A program made the translations under genes and the position numbers. From Pseudomonas lurida (GTDB lineage: Bacteria > Pseudomonadota > Gammaproteobacteria > Pseudomonadales > Pseudomonadaceae): a stretch of 64,000 nt of DNA. Positions 35,310 through 42,853 of this stretch are shown in pieces; position 1 is the first letter of the stretch; the number at the start of each line of letters is the position of its first letter. The notes beneath the pieces are model-generated. The model had not been told where the DNA came from and ran no database searches. It was given only the letters and a program-made list of their open reading frames with translations. Where the stretch lies: contig NZ_JAAMRE010000023.1 of NCBI RefSeq assembly GCF_013522705.1, positions 38,146 through 102,145 on the forward strand, read 5' to 3'.

Positions 35310-35384
35310 AAATGCATTTGAGCATATTTTGGGCAAAAATAAATGCATTTACGCATTGACTGTATATGCATACATGCATATTCT
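35310..35384 (+). promoter_or_regulatory. Repressible promoter of the tailocin leader
   Basis: TTGACT (35356-35361), a 17-base spacer and TATTCT (35379-35384) form a sigma-70 promoter. Its spacer is filled by the perfect palindrome TATGCATACATGCATA (35365-35380). Two more ATGCAT cores lie upstream at 35312 and 35343, the latter within AAATGCATTT. The same core lies in the repressor's own operator. A repressor bound here would block RNA polymerase. Confidence 0.72.
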
Positions 35385-35390
35385 GTGTCT

Positions 35391-35746
35391 CAAGCCAGCC
35401 GACAAGGCCTGGTGGAGGCGGCAAGGATGCTGCCAAGGAAGACAAGGAAGGCACGCAACACTGGCAAGGACGCCATCCGAGCGATGGCAGGGAGGCCAGG
35501 CAACACCGGCAAGGATGCCGACGCTCTTTAGTGGCACCACTTTACAAGAACAGGCAGCGATGAACCGGCCTTAACGGTTCAGAGGGTTGGCAACTGACCC
35601 GGGTGTGCAGCGTAAAGCACCAGAAGCAGTTATCCGGCAGACAGGGATCGTGGTCGGAAAAACATTGAGGAAAGAACCGTACCGCGCCAGTAGCGCCGAA
35701 CGTTCGAGGACAGCATTACTGAAAAGCCCGGGCGACCGGGCTTTTT
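35391..35746 (+). ncRNA. Tailocin leader/small RNA with AAGGAU/C hexaloop hairpins, candidate Rsm-binding RNA
   Basis: The RNA would start about 7 bases after the -10 box and end at the terminator at 35722-35746. It has seven GGA triplets within 35414-35515. Three lie in hexaloops: GGCGGC-AAGGAT-GCTGCC (35417-35434, one G-U pair), TGGC-AAGGAC-GCCA (35462-35475) and CGGC-AAGGAT-GCCG (35507-35520). CAAGGAUG matches the core of the CsrA/RsmA SELEX consensus. Further hairpins are CCATC/GATGG (35474-35488) and GAACCG/CGGTTC (35562-35580). Short open frames exist but lack ribosome sites. It is either an Rsm-titrating RNA or a leader under antitermination; expression is not shown. Confidence 0.5.
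35722..35746 (+). terminator. Terminator between the tailocin leader and the holin gene
   Basis: AAAAGCCCGG-GCGA-CCGGGCTTTT with five T in total, 75 bases before the holin start. It closes the transcript from the 35356-35384 promoter unless it is read through. Confidence 0.88.
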
Positions 35747-35820
35747 GGAATGCCTACCTATAAATGGATTTACCCGGAAAACCGGCGTTCAGCCGGCATT
35801 GCTCAGCCAGGAGGCGTGAC

Positions 35821-36165
35821 ATGACAAACGAGCAGCAAGCGTTAGCGGAAATGCCTATCTGGCTGGTGATCGCACTGGCCCTGATCGGCGGAGTGTCCGG
35901 CGAAATGTGGCGCGCCGACAAAGAGGGTGCCCGCGGCTGGTCGTTGATTCGACGTCTGGCCTTGAGGTCCGGAGCGTGCATGGTCTGTGGGGTTTCAGCC
36001 CTGATGCTGTGTTATGCCGCCGGTATGTCGATCTGGACCGCCGGCGCCATCGGATGCCTCACCGCTATGGCGGGGGCCGACGTGGCCATTGGTCTTTACG
36101 AGCGTTGGGCGGCCAAACGAATTGGGGTCAACGAGACGCCGACTTCACGCCCGGATCAGCAGTAA
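35821..36165 (+). CDS. Phage holin (tailocin release)
   Basis: 114 residues from the ATG at 35821, which follows AGGAGG by 6 bases; an upstream in-frame start has no such site. Hydrophobic segments lie at about 11-28, 47-68 and 70-92, with a basic C-terminal tail. It forms inner-membrane lesions that let the endolysin reach the wall. It is the first protein-coding gene after the leader RNA. Confidence 0.85.
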   Translation: MTNEQQALAEMPIWLVIALALIGGVSGEMWRADKEGARGWSLIRRLALRSGACMVCGVSALMLCYAAGMSIWTAGAIGCLTAMAGADVAIGLYERWAAKRIGVNETPTSRPDQQ

Positions 36166-36186
36166 TCGCTGCAAGGAAGCAACGAC

Positions 36187-36702
36187 ATGACACTTATCGA
36201 AAAACCTTCCCAGTTGCCTGCCGCGATCGCAGCGGTATTGAAGCCGGTGTTCCCGCACTTGAGGGTGGGCAATCACCGGGACTTTGCGGGCGCTGCGGAT
36301 ACAAGCGGCATCCTGATCAACGTGGAGCGCAACGGCTCCGGCACTCGCACCCTTGAAGGTCGCAAGGCACATGCCTTGCTGGTCTCGCTCACGGCCACCA
36401 TCACCAACGCTTCGGCGCCTTTCGATACCTGTGACCTGGCCAGTCAACTGATGGACCTGGCCCTGGACAACCGCTGGGGCTTGCCGCCCGAGCATTGCGA
36501 CCTGCCCATGTCCATCGTTGCAGCGCCCTCGATATCCGTCAGTAGCGAAACGGACTACGACACCTGGACGGTTTCCTTTACCCAAAACCTCTACCTCGGC
36601 CCGTCGTTGCTCGACGATCCCACGGGCATACCGCTGGTTGCCCGCACCTGGGAAGTCTCGAATATCGACGACCCCGATCAATACCGCCCACTGCAGGAGT
36701 AG
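36187..36702 (+). CDS. Tailocin protein of unknown function, possible tail terminator
   Basis: 171 residues, soluble, no signal peptide. It lies just before gpV and 3 bases from it, and has the AGGAAG ribosome site. Its position in the tail cluster and its size resemble the tail completion or terminator proteins (Mu gp37/DUF1834 class) of contractile phages, but I see no diagnostic motif. The role is inferred from context only. Confidence 0.6.
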   Translation: MTLIEKPSQLPAAIAAVLKPVFPHLRVGNHRDFAGAADTSGILINVERNGSGTRTLEGRKAHALLVSLTATITNASAPFDTCDLASQLMDLALDNRWGLPPEHCDLPMSIVAAPSISVSSETDYDTWTVSFTQNLYLGPSLLDDPTGIPLVARTWEVSNIDDPDQYRPLQE

Positions 36703-36705
36703 TCC

Positions 36706-37317
36706 ATGTTCGAAGCATTGCTACGCATGCAGCTGGGGCCGATCATCGAACGGCTGGCGGAAATGGAAACCCAGCTCGAGGACCTGTACCGCCGCGCCGA
36801 CAGCTTCTGCCGCATCGGCACATGCCAGCAAGTCGACGCCGCCAGTCATACCTGCAAGGTCAGCCACGGCGATCTGCTCACCCCGGCCATTCGCTTTTTC
36901 AATCCCAGTGCCGGTGCGCAGACGGAAACCCGCATCCCTTCAGTGGGCGAACAGTGCCTGCTGCTCAACTACGGCAGCGGGGAAGGCGGCGCACAGTCCG
37001 TAGCCCTGTTCGGCCTGAACAGTAGTCTGTTTCCACCGGTCTCCAGCCTTGCAACCTTGACCCGTCGCCAGCATCAGGACGGTACTCAAAGCGAATACGA
37101 CGACGCCAGTCACGTATTCAATTGGCGTAATGGTCCCACCACCGTCACAGGCTCTCGTGAACAAGTGATCGTAAACGTCGGCGCCGCCAACCTGGTGATG
37201 ATGGCCGACAGCATCACTCTGCAACTCGGCGCTGCCGGCCTGCGAGTGGATGCCGGCGGCGTGCATTTAAGCGGCCCGGTGGTGGATCACCAGGGCCGTG
37301 TGATCAGCAGCGCATAA
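36706..37317 (+). CDS. Baseplate assembly protein V (tail spike)
   Basis: 203 residues, near the 211 of P2 gpV. An N-terminal coiled region (MFEALLRMQLGPIIERLAEMETQ) precedes the OB-fold domain (about 30-120; VGEQCLLLNYGSGEG). A C-terminal beta-helix spike has regular hydrophobic repeats (TVTGSREQVIVNVGAANLVMMADSITLQLG). It forms the membrane-piercing tip under the tail tube. It is followed by gpW after 9 bases. Confidence 0.88.
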   Translation: MFEALLRMQLGPIIERLAEMETQLEDLYRRADSFCRIGTCQQVDAASHTCKVSHGDLLTPAIRFFNPSAGAQTETRIPSVGEQCLLLNYGSGEGGAQSVALFGLNSSLFPPVSSLATLTRRQHQDGTQSEYDDASHVFNWRNGPTTVTGSREQVIVNVGAANLVMMADSITLQLGAAGLRVDAGGVHLSGPVVDHQGRVISSA

Positions 37318-37326
37318 GGATTTGCC

Positions 37327-37659
37327 ATGATCGGAATCGATAGGAATACCGGGGCAGCCGTCGATGACTGGCTGCAGTTTGTGCAGCGTGCCACCCGAGC
37401 GCTGACTACCCCCGTGGGCAGTCGCCAGAAACGTCCGTTGTACGGCTCGCTGATCCCGCAGTTGCTCGGCCGGAACTTGGGCGACGACCTGCTGATCCTC
37501 GCCCAGAGCCACGCGGCACAGGCGTTCTACAACACCCAGAACGGCATCGCCGACTTTCAACCCGACGTCATCGTCGCCACGCGGCAAGGCGCCGGCCTGT
37601 TGCTGCGCTTTGCCGGCACCTGGAAAAACCGTCAACAAACCTTCGAGGTCGTGACATGA
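37327..37659 (+). CDS. Baseplate protein W (gp25-like)
   Basis: 110 residues, GPW/gp25 family, with MIGIDRNTG…RATRALTTPVGSRQKRPLYGSLIPQLL; the R-P-x-Y-G-S/C signature is typical of gp25-like wedge and sheath initiators. Its stop overlaps the gpJ start by 4 bases (ATGA). It links the sheath to the baseplate wedge. Confidence 0.92.
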   Translation: MIGIDRNTGAAVDDWLQFVQRATRALTTPVGSRQKRPLYGSLIPQLLGRNLGDDLLILAQSHAAQAFYNTQNGIADFQPDVIVATRQGAGLLLRFAGTWKNRQQTFEVVT

Positions 37660-38651
37660 GTATGTTGATCCCAGGCCAGAACCAACTGGCGGAGCCGGCC
37701 CTTATCGCCGTGGATGCGTTCGAACCCTTGCTGGCGGAGTTCAAAGCGTTCGTCATCGACTACGTTGCCAGCCGCGCGCCGCGGAGCGCGGCCAAGCTCA
37801 AGGTGAGCCTGGACAATGAAAGCGAACTGCTGACCCTGGCCCTGGAAGCGTTCTGCGTGCGCCTGCAAACCCATGAACGCAAATACAACGCCCGCATCAA
37901 GCAGATGCTGGCCTGGTGGGCCAACGGCAGCAACCTGGATGCACGCCTGGCCGACATGGGGCTGGAGCGCCAGGTGCTAGACCCCGGCGACCCGGCGGCA
38001 TTCCCGCCCGTGCCGCCGACCCTGGAAAGTGACGACGATGCCCGCCTGCGCTATTACCTGGCGCCCCATGCGCCGGCGGCGGGTTCGCGGATGCAGTACC
38101 GCCGCGAGGTCTTCACCCTGGGCGAGCGGCCGTCGGTGAAGGTGCAAAGCGCTACACCAGGGCTGGTCACGGTCAGCTACACCTTTGATCCGGACGGCTA
38201 TGCAGCCCAGGTCAAGGACGGCAATGGACGACGCACCGCCCCAGGCGAAGTGATGGTCACCGTGCTGTCCCGAGAGGGTGATGGCACTGCTTCCGCCGAT
38301 TTGCTTGACGGTGTACGACGACATTTCGCACGGCCGGATGTGCGGCCGGAAACCGACCTGGTCAGCGTGCAGAGTGCGCAGATCCTTCCCTACAAGATCC
38401 GCGTAGTGGCCAGGATCAACGCCGGTCCGGACTCCGGCTTGACCCAGGTCGCGGCGCAACGTCTGCTGCAAACCTATGCGGAATCCTGCCATCGCCTTGA
38501 AGGACGCGTCGACCCCAGCTGGATCGACTACGCCATTCACAGCGCCGGCGCGGCGCAATTGCAGATTCTCGAACCCCTGGAGCCTATCGTCACCACGGCC
38601 TTCCAGGCCCCTTACTGCACCGGTGTCGAGGTGGAGGTACGCACGCTATGA
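37656..38651 (+). CDS. Baseplate wedge protein J
   Basis: 331 residues of the baseplate J family (P2 gpJ about 302). The C-terminal domain has RPETDLVSVQSAQILPYKIRVVARI. It forms the wedges around the hub and overlaps gpW and gpI by 4 bases at each end, so W-J-I are translationally coupled. Confidence 0.92.
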   Translation: MSMLIPGQNQLAEPALIAVDAFEPLLAEFKAFVIDYVASRAPRSAAKLKVSLDNESELLTLALEAFCVRLQTHERKYNARIKQMLAWWANGSNLDARLADMGLERQVLDPGDPAAFPPVPPTLESDDDARLRYYLAPHAPAAGSRMQYRREVFTLGERPSVKVQSATPGLVTVSYTFDPDGYAAQVKDGNGRRTAPGEVMVTVLSREGDGTASADLLDGVRRHFARPDVRPETDLVSVQSAQILPYKIRVVARINAGPDSGLTQVAAQRLLQTYAESCHRLEGRVDPSWIDYAIHSAGAAQLQILEPLEPIVTTAFQAPYCTGVEVEVRTL

Positions 38652-39286
38652 GTGACATCACCGCGAGCCTGTTGCCGGCCAATAGCTCACCGTTGGAGAA
38701 GGCGTTGGACGTAGGCTTCGGCACATTGCTCGACCGCGTTATACCGCCGTTTCCCGCCTTAATGAACCCGCTGCTGACGCCCGTCGAGTTTCTTCCCTAC
38801 CTGGCGGCCGACCGCGGTGTCAGCGAATGGGATGCACACGCTACCGAAACAGAGAAGCGCCTGACCGTGGGCCTGTCCTGGCAGATTCAGCGTCAGGCGG
38901 GCACACCCAAGGCGTTGAGCCATGCGGTGGAGTCACTGGGTTTTACTCCCAACATCAGCGCTTGGTACCAGCAGCGGCCTTTGGGTGTGCCCTATACGTT
39001 CGACGTGCAGGCCATTATTGGGCGCAGCTGGTCCAGTGGCGACCATAACCGGTTGATCCGGCGTATCAACGCTGCCAAGAGCGAGCGGGACCAGGCGACG
39101 ATCACCATCGTGCATGAAACCGCAGGTCAGCTTGCGTTTGCGCAAGTCCTCGAGGCCCCCTTAAGCGACGGGGAGTTCTCGCTCAGCGGCGCATTGCCTG
39201 AATTGGCGCTGGTTGCTGGGCTAAACAGTGCAGGCGTCGCCCGGCACTACACCATTAACGACTACGACCTCAGGGCGCAGCCATGA
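38648..39286 (+). CDS. Tail protein I (baseplate wedge)
   Basis: 212 residues, phage tail protein I family, beginning with the conserved SLLPANSSPLEKALD and carrying LLTPVEFLPYLAADRGVSEWD (about 40-60). It connects the wedge to the tail fibres. It overlaps gpJ upstream and the fibre gene downstream by 4 bases each. Confidence 0.92.
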   Translation: MSDITASLLPANSSPLEKALDVGFGTLLDRVIPPFPALMNPLLTPVEFLPYLAADRGVSEWDAHATETEKRLTVGLSWQIQRQAGTPKALSHAVESLGFTPNISAWYQQRPLGVPYTFDVQAIIGRSWSSGDHNRLIRRINAAKSERDQATITIVHETAGQLAFAQVLEAPLSDGEFSLSGALPELALVAGLNSAGVARHYTINDYDLRAQP

Positions 39287-39813
39287 CAGATGACATTACG
39301 CGCCTGGTGCGCTTCACCTCCAAGGGATTGGATGAAGTGCTGCAGGCAAAGAACCAGGGTTTGAAAGGTGAAATAACCCACATTGGCGCCGGCACCGGGC
39401 GCTACAACCCGGACGGCAGCGAACTGGCCTTGCGCGACGAACGCCAGCGGGTCGCCATCGTGGATTATGAAGACCTGGGCAACCACCAACTCAGGATGGC
39501 CGCGCTGTTTGACGGCGACGGTGAATATGAAATTGGCGAGTTTGGTTTTTATCTCGCCAGTGGGACGTTGTTGGCGGTGTATTCCGTCGCCGGGAAGTTG
39601 CTGACGTACAAAGCGGCGGCGGCTCGGGTACTGCAGAAGTTTACGCTGGATGTTTCGCCGTTGCCGGGGGATAGCGTGACGATTGTGGTGGGGAGTGACA
39701 ATTTGAACGTGCTATTGACTGATGAGATTGCGGCCTTATCGGCCGCGAGCATAGACAACATGGCACGAGGTGTAGGGGTTCTATTGCGATTGATGGCCGT
39801 CGAAAAAAAATAG
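39283..39813 (+). CDS. Tail fibre N-terminal (baseplate-attachment) protein, short
   Basis: 176 residues. It matches the N-terminal DUF3751 tail-collar region of P2-like fibres (LVRFTSKGLDEVLQAKNQGLKGEITHIGAGTGRYNPDGSE). Complete fibres of this class are several hundred residues and end in a receptor-binding tip, so this one stops right after the attachment domain (…RLMAVEKK). Base composition drifts towards AT from about 39570. The receptor-binding part appears to be supplied by the separate gene at 39868. Confidence 0.82.
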   Translation: MTDDITRLVRFTSKGLDEVLQAKNQGLKGEITHIGAGTGRYNPDGSELALRDERQRVAIVDYEDLGNHQLRMAALFDGDGEYEIGEFGFYLASGTLLAVYSVAGKLLTYKAAAARVLQKFTLDVSPLPGDSVTIVVGSDNLNVLLTDEIAALSAASIDNMARGVGVLLRLMAVEKK

Positions 39814-39867
39814 AGCGTTTTAAACTACTATCTAGATGGCGCTTTTAAAGCGTTAAGGAGCATTCAA

Positions 39868-40620
39868 TTGAGTACTGAGCAGCAACTCGCTGCCGTCGTG
39901 AGCGCGGCAAACAATTTAACTAACGTAATTACCGGTAAAGTCGGAGATATTGACAAGGCGATAGCTGATGCCCGCCTAGTTTATGAGGTTCAATTGGCGG
40001 ATCTAAAAAATAGACTGCCTAGGTTAGCGGCTACCAAAAATTTCAATTTGTCTCCCAATGCCGACGGAACACTGATTGAAAACTGGGGTATTCATGCTGA
40101 AGTGACGCCCACTAAGCTACGAACGATCACCACGGCGTCTCAAGCGGCTGGACGCCCGCAAACTGATGTGGATTTTCTGCTTCAAGTGCAGGCAGATGTG
40201 CGTGAACAATATCCACACTTTGATATCAGGGCTAGCGACTATTGGCGCACGCTTGTACATCTTTGGCAAATGAAGTGGTCGGTGTCTGGGGTTAGTCCTT
40301 GGCTTGCGTTCCCTTATACCGTCGATATGGCGCTTGCGAATGGCTCTGGTGCAGTACCACAGAACTCTTATCTGACTATAGGTGCCTTCGTGCGTCTTTT
40401 GGAAGGTAATGTATCTGGAGCGTGGAGTGCTGGAGTTGAAAAAGGCAAGTGGCGTTGGTGTTCCAGTATTATTTCACCTACGGAGTTGTTTGGAACTTAT
40501 TATCATCTGCACCCGATGCGGAACTCCCCGACTGGGGTTATTGAAGTAATGCTGGCAGGAGCATGCACGGGCGTTGTAACTAATCCAGGTGACTGGGGCA
40601 CGATGTTGGCGTTAGGCTGA
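39868..40620 (+). CDS. Second tail fibre component, probable receptor-binding module
   Basis: 250 residues, starting with TTG at 39868, 7 bases after AAGGAG. The N-terminal helix (STEQQLAAVVSAANNLTNVITGKVGDIDKAI) is like the stem segments of Pseudomonas tail fibres. The remainder is rich in aromatic residues and Gly, and ends like receptor-binding tips (GVIEVMLAGACTGVVTNPGDWGTMLALG). It is clearly AT-richer than the surrounding baseplate and sheath genes, a sign of separate exchange. It should determine the target strain; the exact receptor is unknown. Confidence 0.75.
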   Translation: MSTEQQLAAVVSAANNLTNVITGKVGDIDKAIADARLVYEVQLADLKNRLPRLAATKNFNLSPNADGTLIENWGIHAEVTPTKLRTITTASQAAGRPQTDVDFLLQVQADVREQYPHFDIRASDYWRTLVHLWQMKWSVSGVSPWLAFPYTVDMALANGSGAVPQNSYLTIGAFVRLLEGNVSGAWSAGVEKGKWRWCSSIISPTELFGTYYHLHPMRNSPTGVIEVMLAGACTGVVTNPGDWGTMLALG

Positions 40621-40629
40621 GGAGAGCAA

Positions 40630-40866
40630 ATGAAACCACTATTTATACCTTCGGAACTCCATCCAATTATCAAATGGGAAATGATTCGTAAAGCAAGGGA
40701 TCAAGACTTGGCAGCTAGCGATTATGCAGCAATGCCTGACTACCCGATGCTCGACAGTCATAAAGCAATATTTGCTGAATATCGCCAAAGTTTGCGTGAT
40801 ATTCCAGATCAGGGAGAAGATCCAGACACAGTACTCTGGCCAACCAAACCCGATTTCCTGAAATAG
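40630..40866 (+). CDS. Tail fibre assembly chaperone, short
   Basis: 78 residues. The conserved end YRQSLRDIPDQGEDPDTVLWPTKPDFLK is the phage tail assembly chaperone signature (YRQ-L-DI…WP-KP). It lies 9 bases after the fibre module and shares its low GC, so it probably travels with it as a cognate chaperone. Two hairpins follow. Confidence 0.82.
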   Translation: MKPLFIPSELHPIIKWEMIRKARDQDLAASDYAAMPDYPMLDSHKAIFAEYRQSLRDIPDQGEDPDTVLWPTKPDFLK

Positions 40867-40871
40867 CCGAC

Positions 40872-40928
40872 AACCGCGAAAGCGGTTTTTTTTCGCCTCC
40901 CCAAAGCCCCTCCCCGCAGGGGCTTTGG
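40872..40928 (+). terminator. Terminator and second hairpin after the fibre module
   Basis: AACCGC-GAAA-GCGGTT with a T8 run (40872-40893) is an intrinsic terminator. Next comes CCAAAGCCCCT / AGGGGCTTTGG (40901-40928), an 11-bp stem without T-run. Downstream structural genes need read-through or another promoter. Confidence 0.88.
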
Positions 40929-40954
40929 CGTTCTACACCCGGAGAATTCCACTC

Positions 40955-41128
40955 ATGTCTGACCGCCAAACCTACACCGTCCTCATCCCATTCCCCACCG
41001 GCAAGGGCCATTGGTCCACCGTCGGCGAGGAGCTCGAACTGTTGGACGTCGAAGCATCCGCCCTGCGCACCGCCGGCCGTCTGGAACTGACCAGCGTCCT
41101 CAACTCCACCCCCAAGAAGGCTGAATAA
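40955..41128 (+). CDS. Small tailocin protein of unknown function
   Basis: 57 residues from the ATG at 40955, with GGAG upstream, 2 bases before the sheath gene. MSDRQTYTVLIPFPTGKGHWSTVGEELELLDVEAS… shows no motif I recognise. GC content and codon use return to the cluster norm here, after the AT-rich fibre genes. Confidence 0.7.
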   Translation: MSDRQTYTVLIPFPTGKGHWSTVGEELELLDVEASALRTAGRLELTSVLNSTPKKAE

Positions 41129-41130
41129 CC

Positions 41131-42297
41131 ATGGCTGAGGTTCTTAACTTCGAGCACAACGGCATCACCGTGAATGCCACCGAATCCCCCGAGGCCATGG
41201 GTGGCCTGGGTGACAACGTGATCGGTCTGGTCGGCACCGCGCCGAACGCCCATGCGTCGATTCCGAAAAACGCACCGTTTCGTATCAATAGCTTCACCAC
41301 CCAGGCGCTGCTGGACCCCACCGGGGCCGAGTCGGGCACGCTGTTCCACGCCGTCTACCAGATTCTCAAAGTCGTAAAGGTGCCGGTCTACGTGGTGATT
41401 GTGGAGGAGGGCGCGACGCCCGCTGACACCCTCAACAACGTGATCGGCGGCAACGAGCCGGTGACCGGCCGCAAACTGGGCCTGGCCGCCCTGAGCAGCG
41501 TCCCCGAAGACTTGACCATCATCGGCGCTCCAGGCTTCACCGGCACCAAGGCCGTGGCCGGCGAGTTCGCCGCGTTCGGCAAGCGCGTCAAGGCACGTGT
41601 CGTGCTCGATGGCAAAGATGCCAGTGTTGCCGACCAGGTCACCTACAGCGGCGAACTGGGCGGTGCCGACCTGGGTTTCGACCGTTGCCTGCTGGTGCAC
41701 AACATGCCGTCGGTGTACTCCAAGGCGGCGAAGAAAAACGTGTTCCTGTCGCCGTCGTCCCTGGCTATCGCCGCGTTGGCCAAGGTCAAACAGTGGGAGA
41801 GCCCTGGTAATCAGGTGACGTTCGCCGAGGACGTTTCCCGCGTCGTCGAGTACAACATCCTCGATACCTCCACCGAAGGCGACCTGCTCAATCGCTATGG
41901 CATCAGCTACTACGCCCGCACCATCCTTGGCGGTTTTTCGTTGCTGGGTAACCGTTCCATCACCGGTAAGTTCATCAGCTATGTGGGCCTGGAAGATGCC
42001 ATCAGCCGCAAGCTGGTCAAGGCCGGCCAGAAAGCCATGGCCAAGAACCTCACCAAGTCCTTCATGGACCAGGAGGTCAAGCGCATCAACGATTGGCTGC
42101 AAACCCTGGTCGTCGACGAAACCATTCCCGGCGGCAGCGTGTACCTGCACCCGGAGTTGAACAGCGTCGAGAAGTACAAGAACGGCACCTGGTTCATCGT
42201 CATCGACTACGGCCGCTACGCGCCAAACGAACACATGATTTATCAACTCAACGCCCGCGATGAAATCATCGAGCAGTTCCTGGAGGACGTTCTCTAA
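41131..42297 (+). CDS. Contractile tail sheath protein
   Basis: 388 residues, close to P2 FI (396). The family start FEHNGITVNATESPEAMGGLGDNVIGLVGTAP and the sheath C-terminal domain (SVYLHPELNSVEKYKNGTWFIVIDYGRYAPNEHMIYQLN) are clear. Its contraction drives the tube through the target envelope. The stop and the tube gene's ATG share one base (TAATG). Confidence 0.96.
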   Translation: MAEVLNFEHNGITVNATESPEAMGGLGDNVIGLVGTAPNAHASIPKNAPFRINSFTTQALLDPTGAESGTLFHAVYQILKVVKVPVYVVIVEEGATPADTLNNVIGGNEPVTGRKLGLAALSSVPEDLTIIGAPGFTGTKAVAGEFAAFGKRVKARVVLDGKDASVADQVTYSGELGGADLGFDRCLLVHNMPSVYSKAAKKNVFLSPSSLAIAALAKVKQWESPGNQVTFAEDVSRVVEYNILDTSTEGDLLNRYGISYYARTILGGFSLLGNRSITGKFISYVGLEDAISRKLVKAGQKAMAKNLTKSFMDQEVKRINDWLQTLVVDETIPGGSVYLHPELNSVEKYKNGTWFIVIDYGRYAPNEHMIYQLNARDEIIEQFLEDVL

Positions 42298-42803
42298 TGT
42301 TTACCAACCGAGTCAGACAGGCCATTGCGGCCACCCTCCAAGGCCTGCCGTTGTCCGCGACCGTGGAAGAGTTCACCCCGCCGAAGATCGAGTTCGAGAT
42401 GGAATCCATGTCCGGCGGCCGCTTTATTGCCGAGGAAATGGCCAAGAGCGGCAAGGTGCTCGGCGCCACGCTGGTGCTGCAAGGCGCCGGCCCGGAAATC
42501 ATGCTGGCCCTGGGCGTGCGCATGGGCGACGACATCCTGCTGAACGTGCGTGAGGCCGGCCAGGACCAGGACGGCAAAACGTATTTCACTTACCACACCG
42601 TCGGCGGCAAGCTCAAATCACTCGATGAAGCGAAGCTGAAAATGGGCGACAAAGCCCTGACCACGCTGGAGTTGTCCTGCCGCACCTACACCCGACTGGA
42701 GAATGGCATCCCGGTGATTGATATCGACGTGCGCACCCAGAAATTCGTGCTCAACGGTGTCGATATTCTGGGCGATGCCCGCCGCGCCGTGCTGATGCCT
42801 TAA
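42297..42803 (+). CDS. Tail tube protein
   Basis: 168 residues, P2 FII family (172 in P2). The sequence KIEFEMESMSGGRFIAEEMAKSGKVLGATLVLQGAGPE and the end DIDVRTQKFVLNGVDILGDARRAVLMP are typical. It polymerises into the rigid inner tube. Coupled to the sheath gene by a TAATG overlap. Confidence 0.95.
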   Translation: MFTNRVRQAIAATLQGLPLSATVEEFTPPKIEFEMESMSGGRFIAEEMAKSGKVLGATLVLQGAGPEIMLALGVRMGDDILLNVREAGQDQDGKTYFTYHTVGGKLKSLDEAKLKMGDKALTTLELSCRTYTRLENGIPVIDIDVRTQKFVLNGVDILGDARRAVLMP

Positions 42804-42853
42804 ACCCCTTGGGGCGAGCACGCTCGCCCCTTGTTTGAACAAGGAATTGCCTC

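Noticed and set aside
35343..35531. Short frames across the GGA-rich tailocin leader that read as Lys/Ala/Asp repeats (GKDAAKEDK)
   Set aside because: No ribosome sites, and all three frames are interrupted within about 200 bases. The compensating stems and identical hexaloops explain the repetition better as RNA structure. A decayed histone-H1-like gene cannot be fully excluded.
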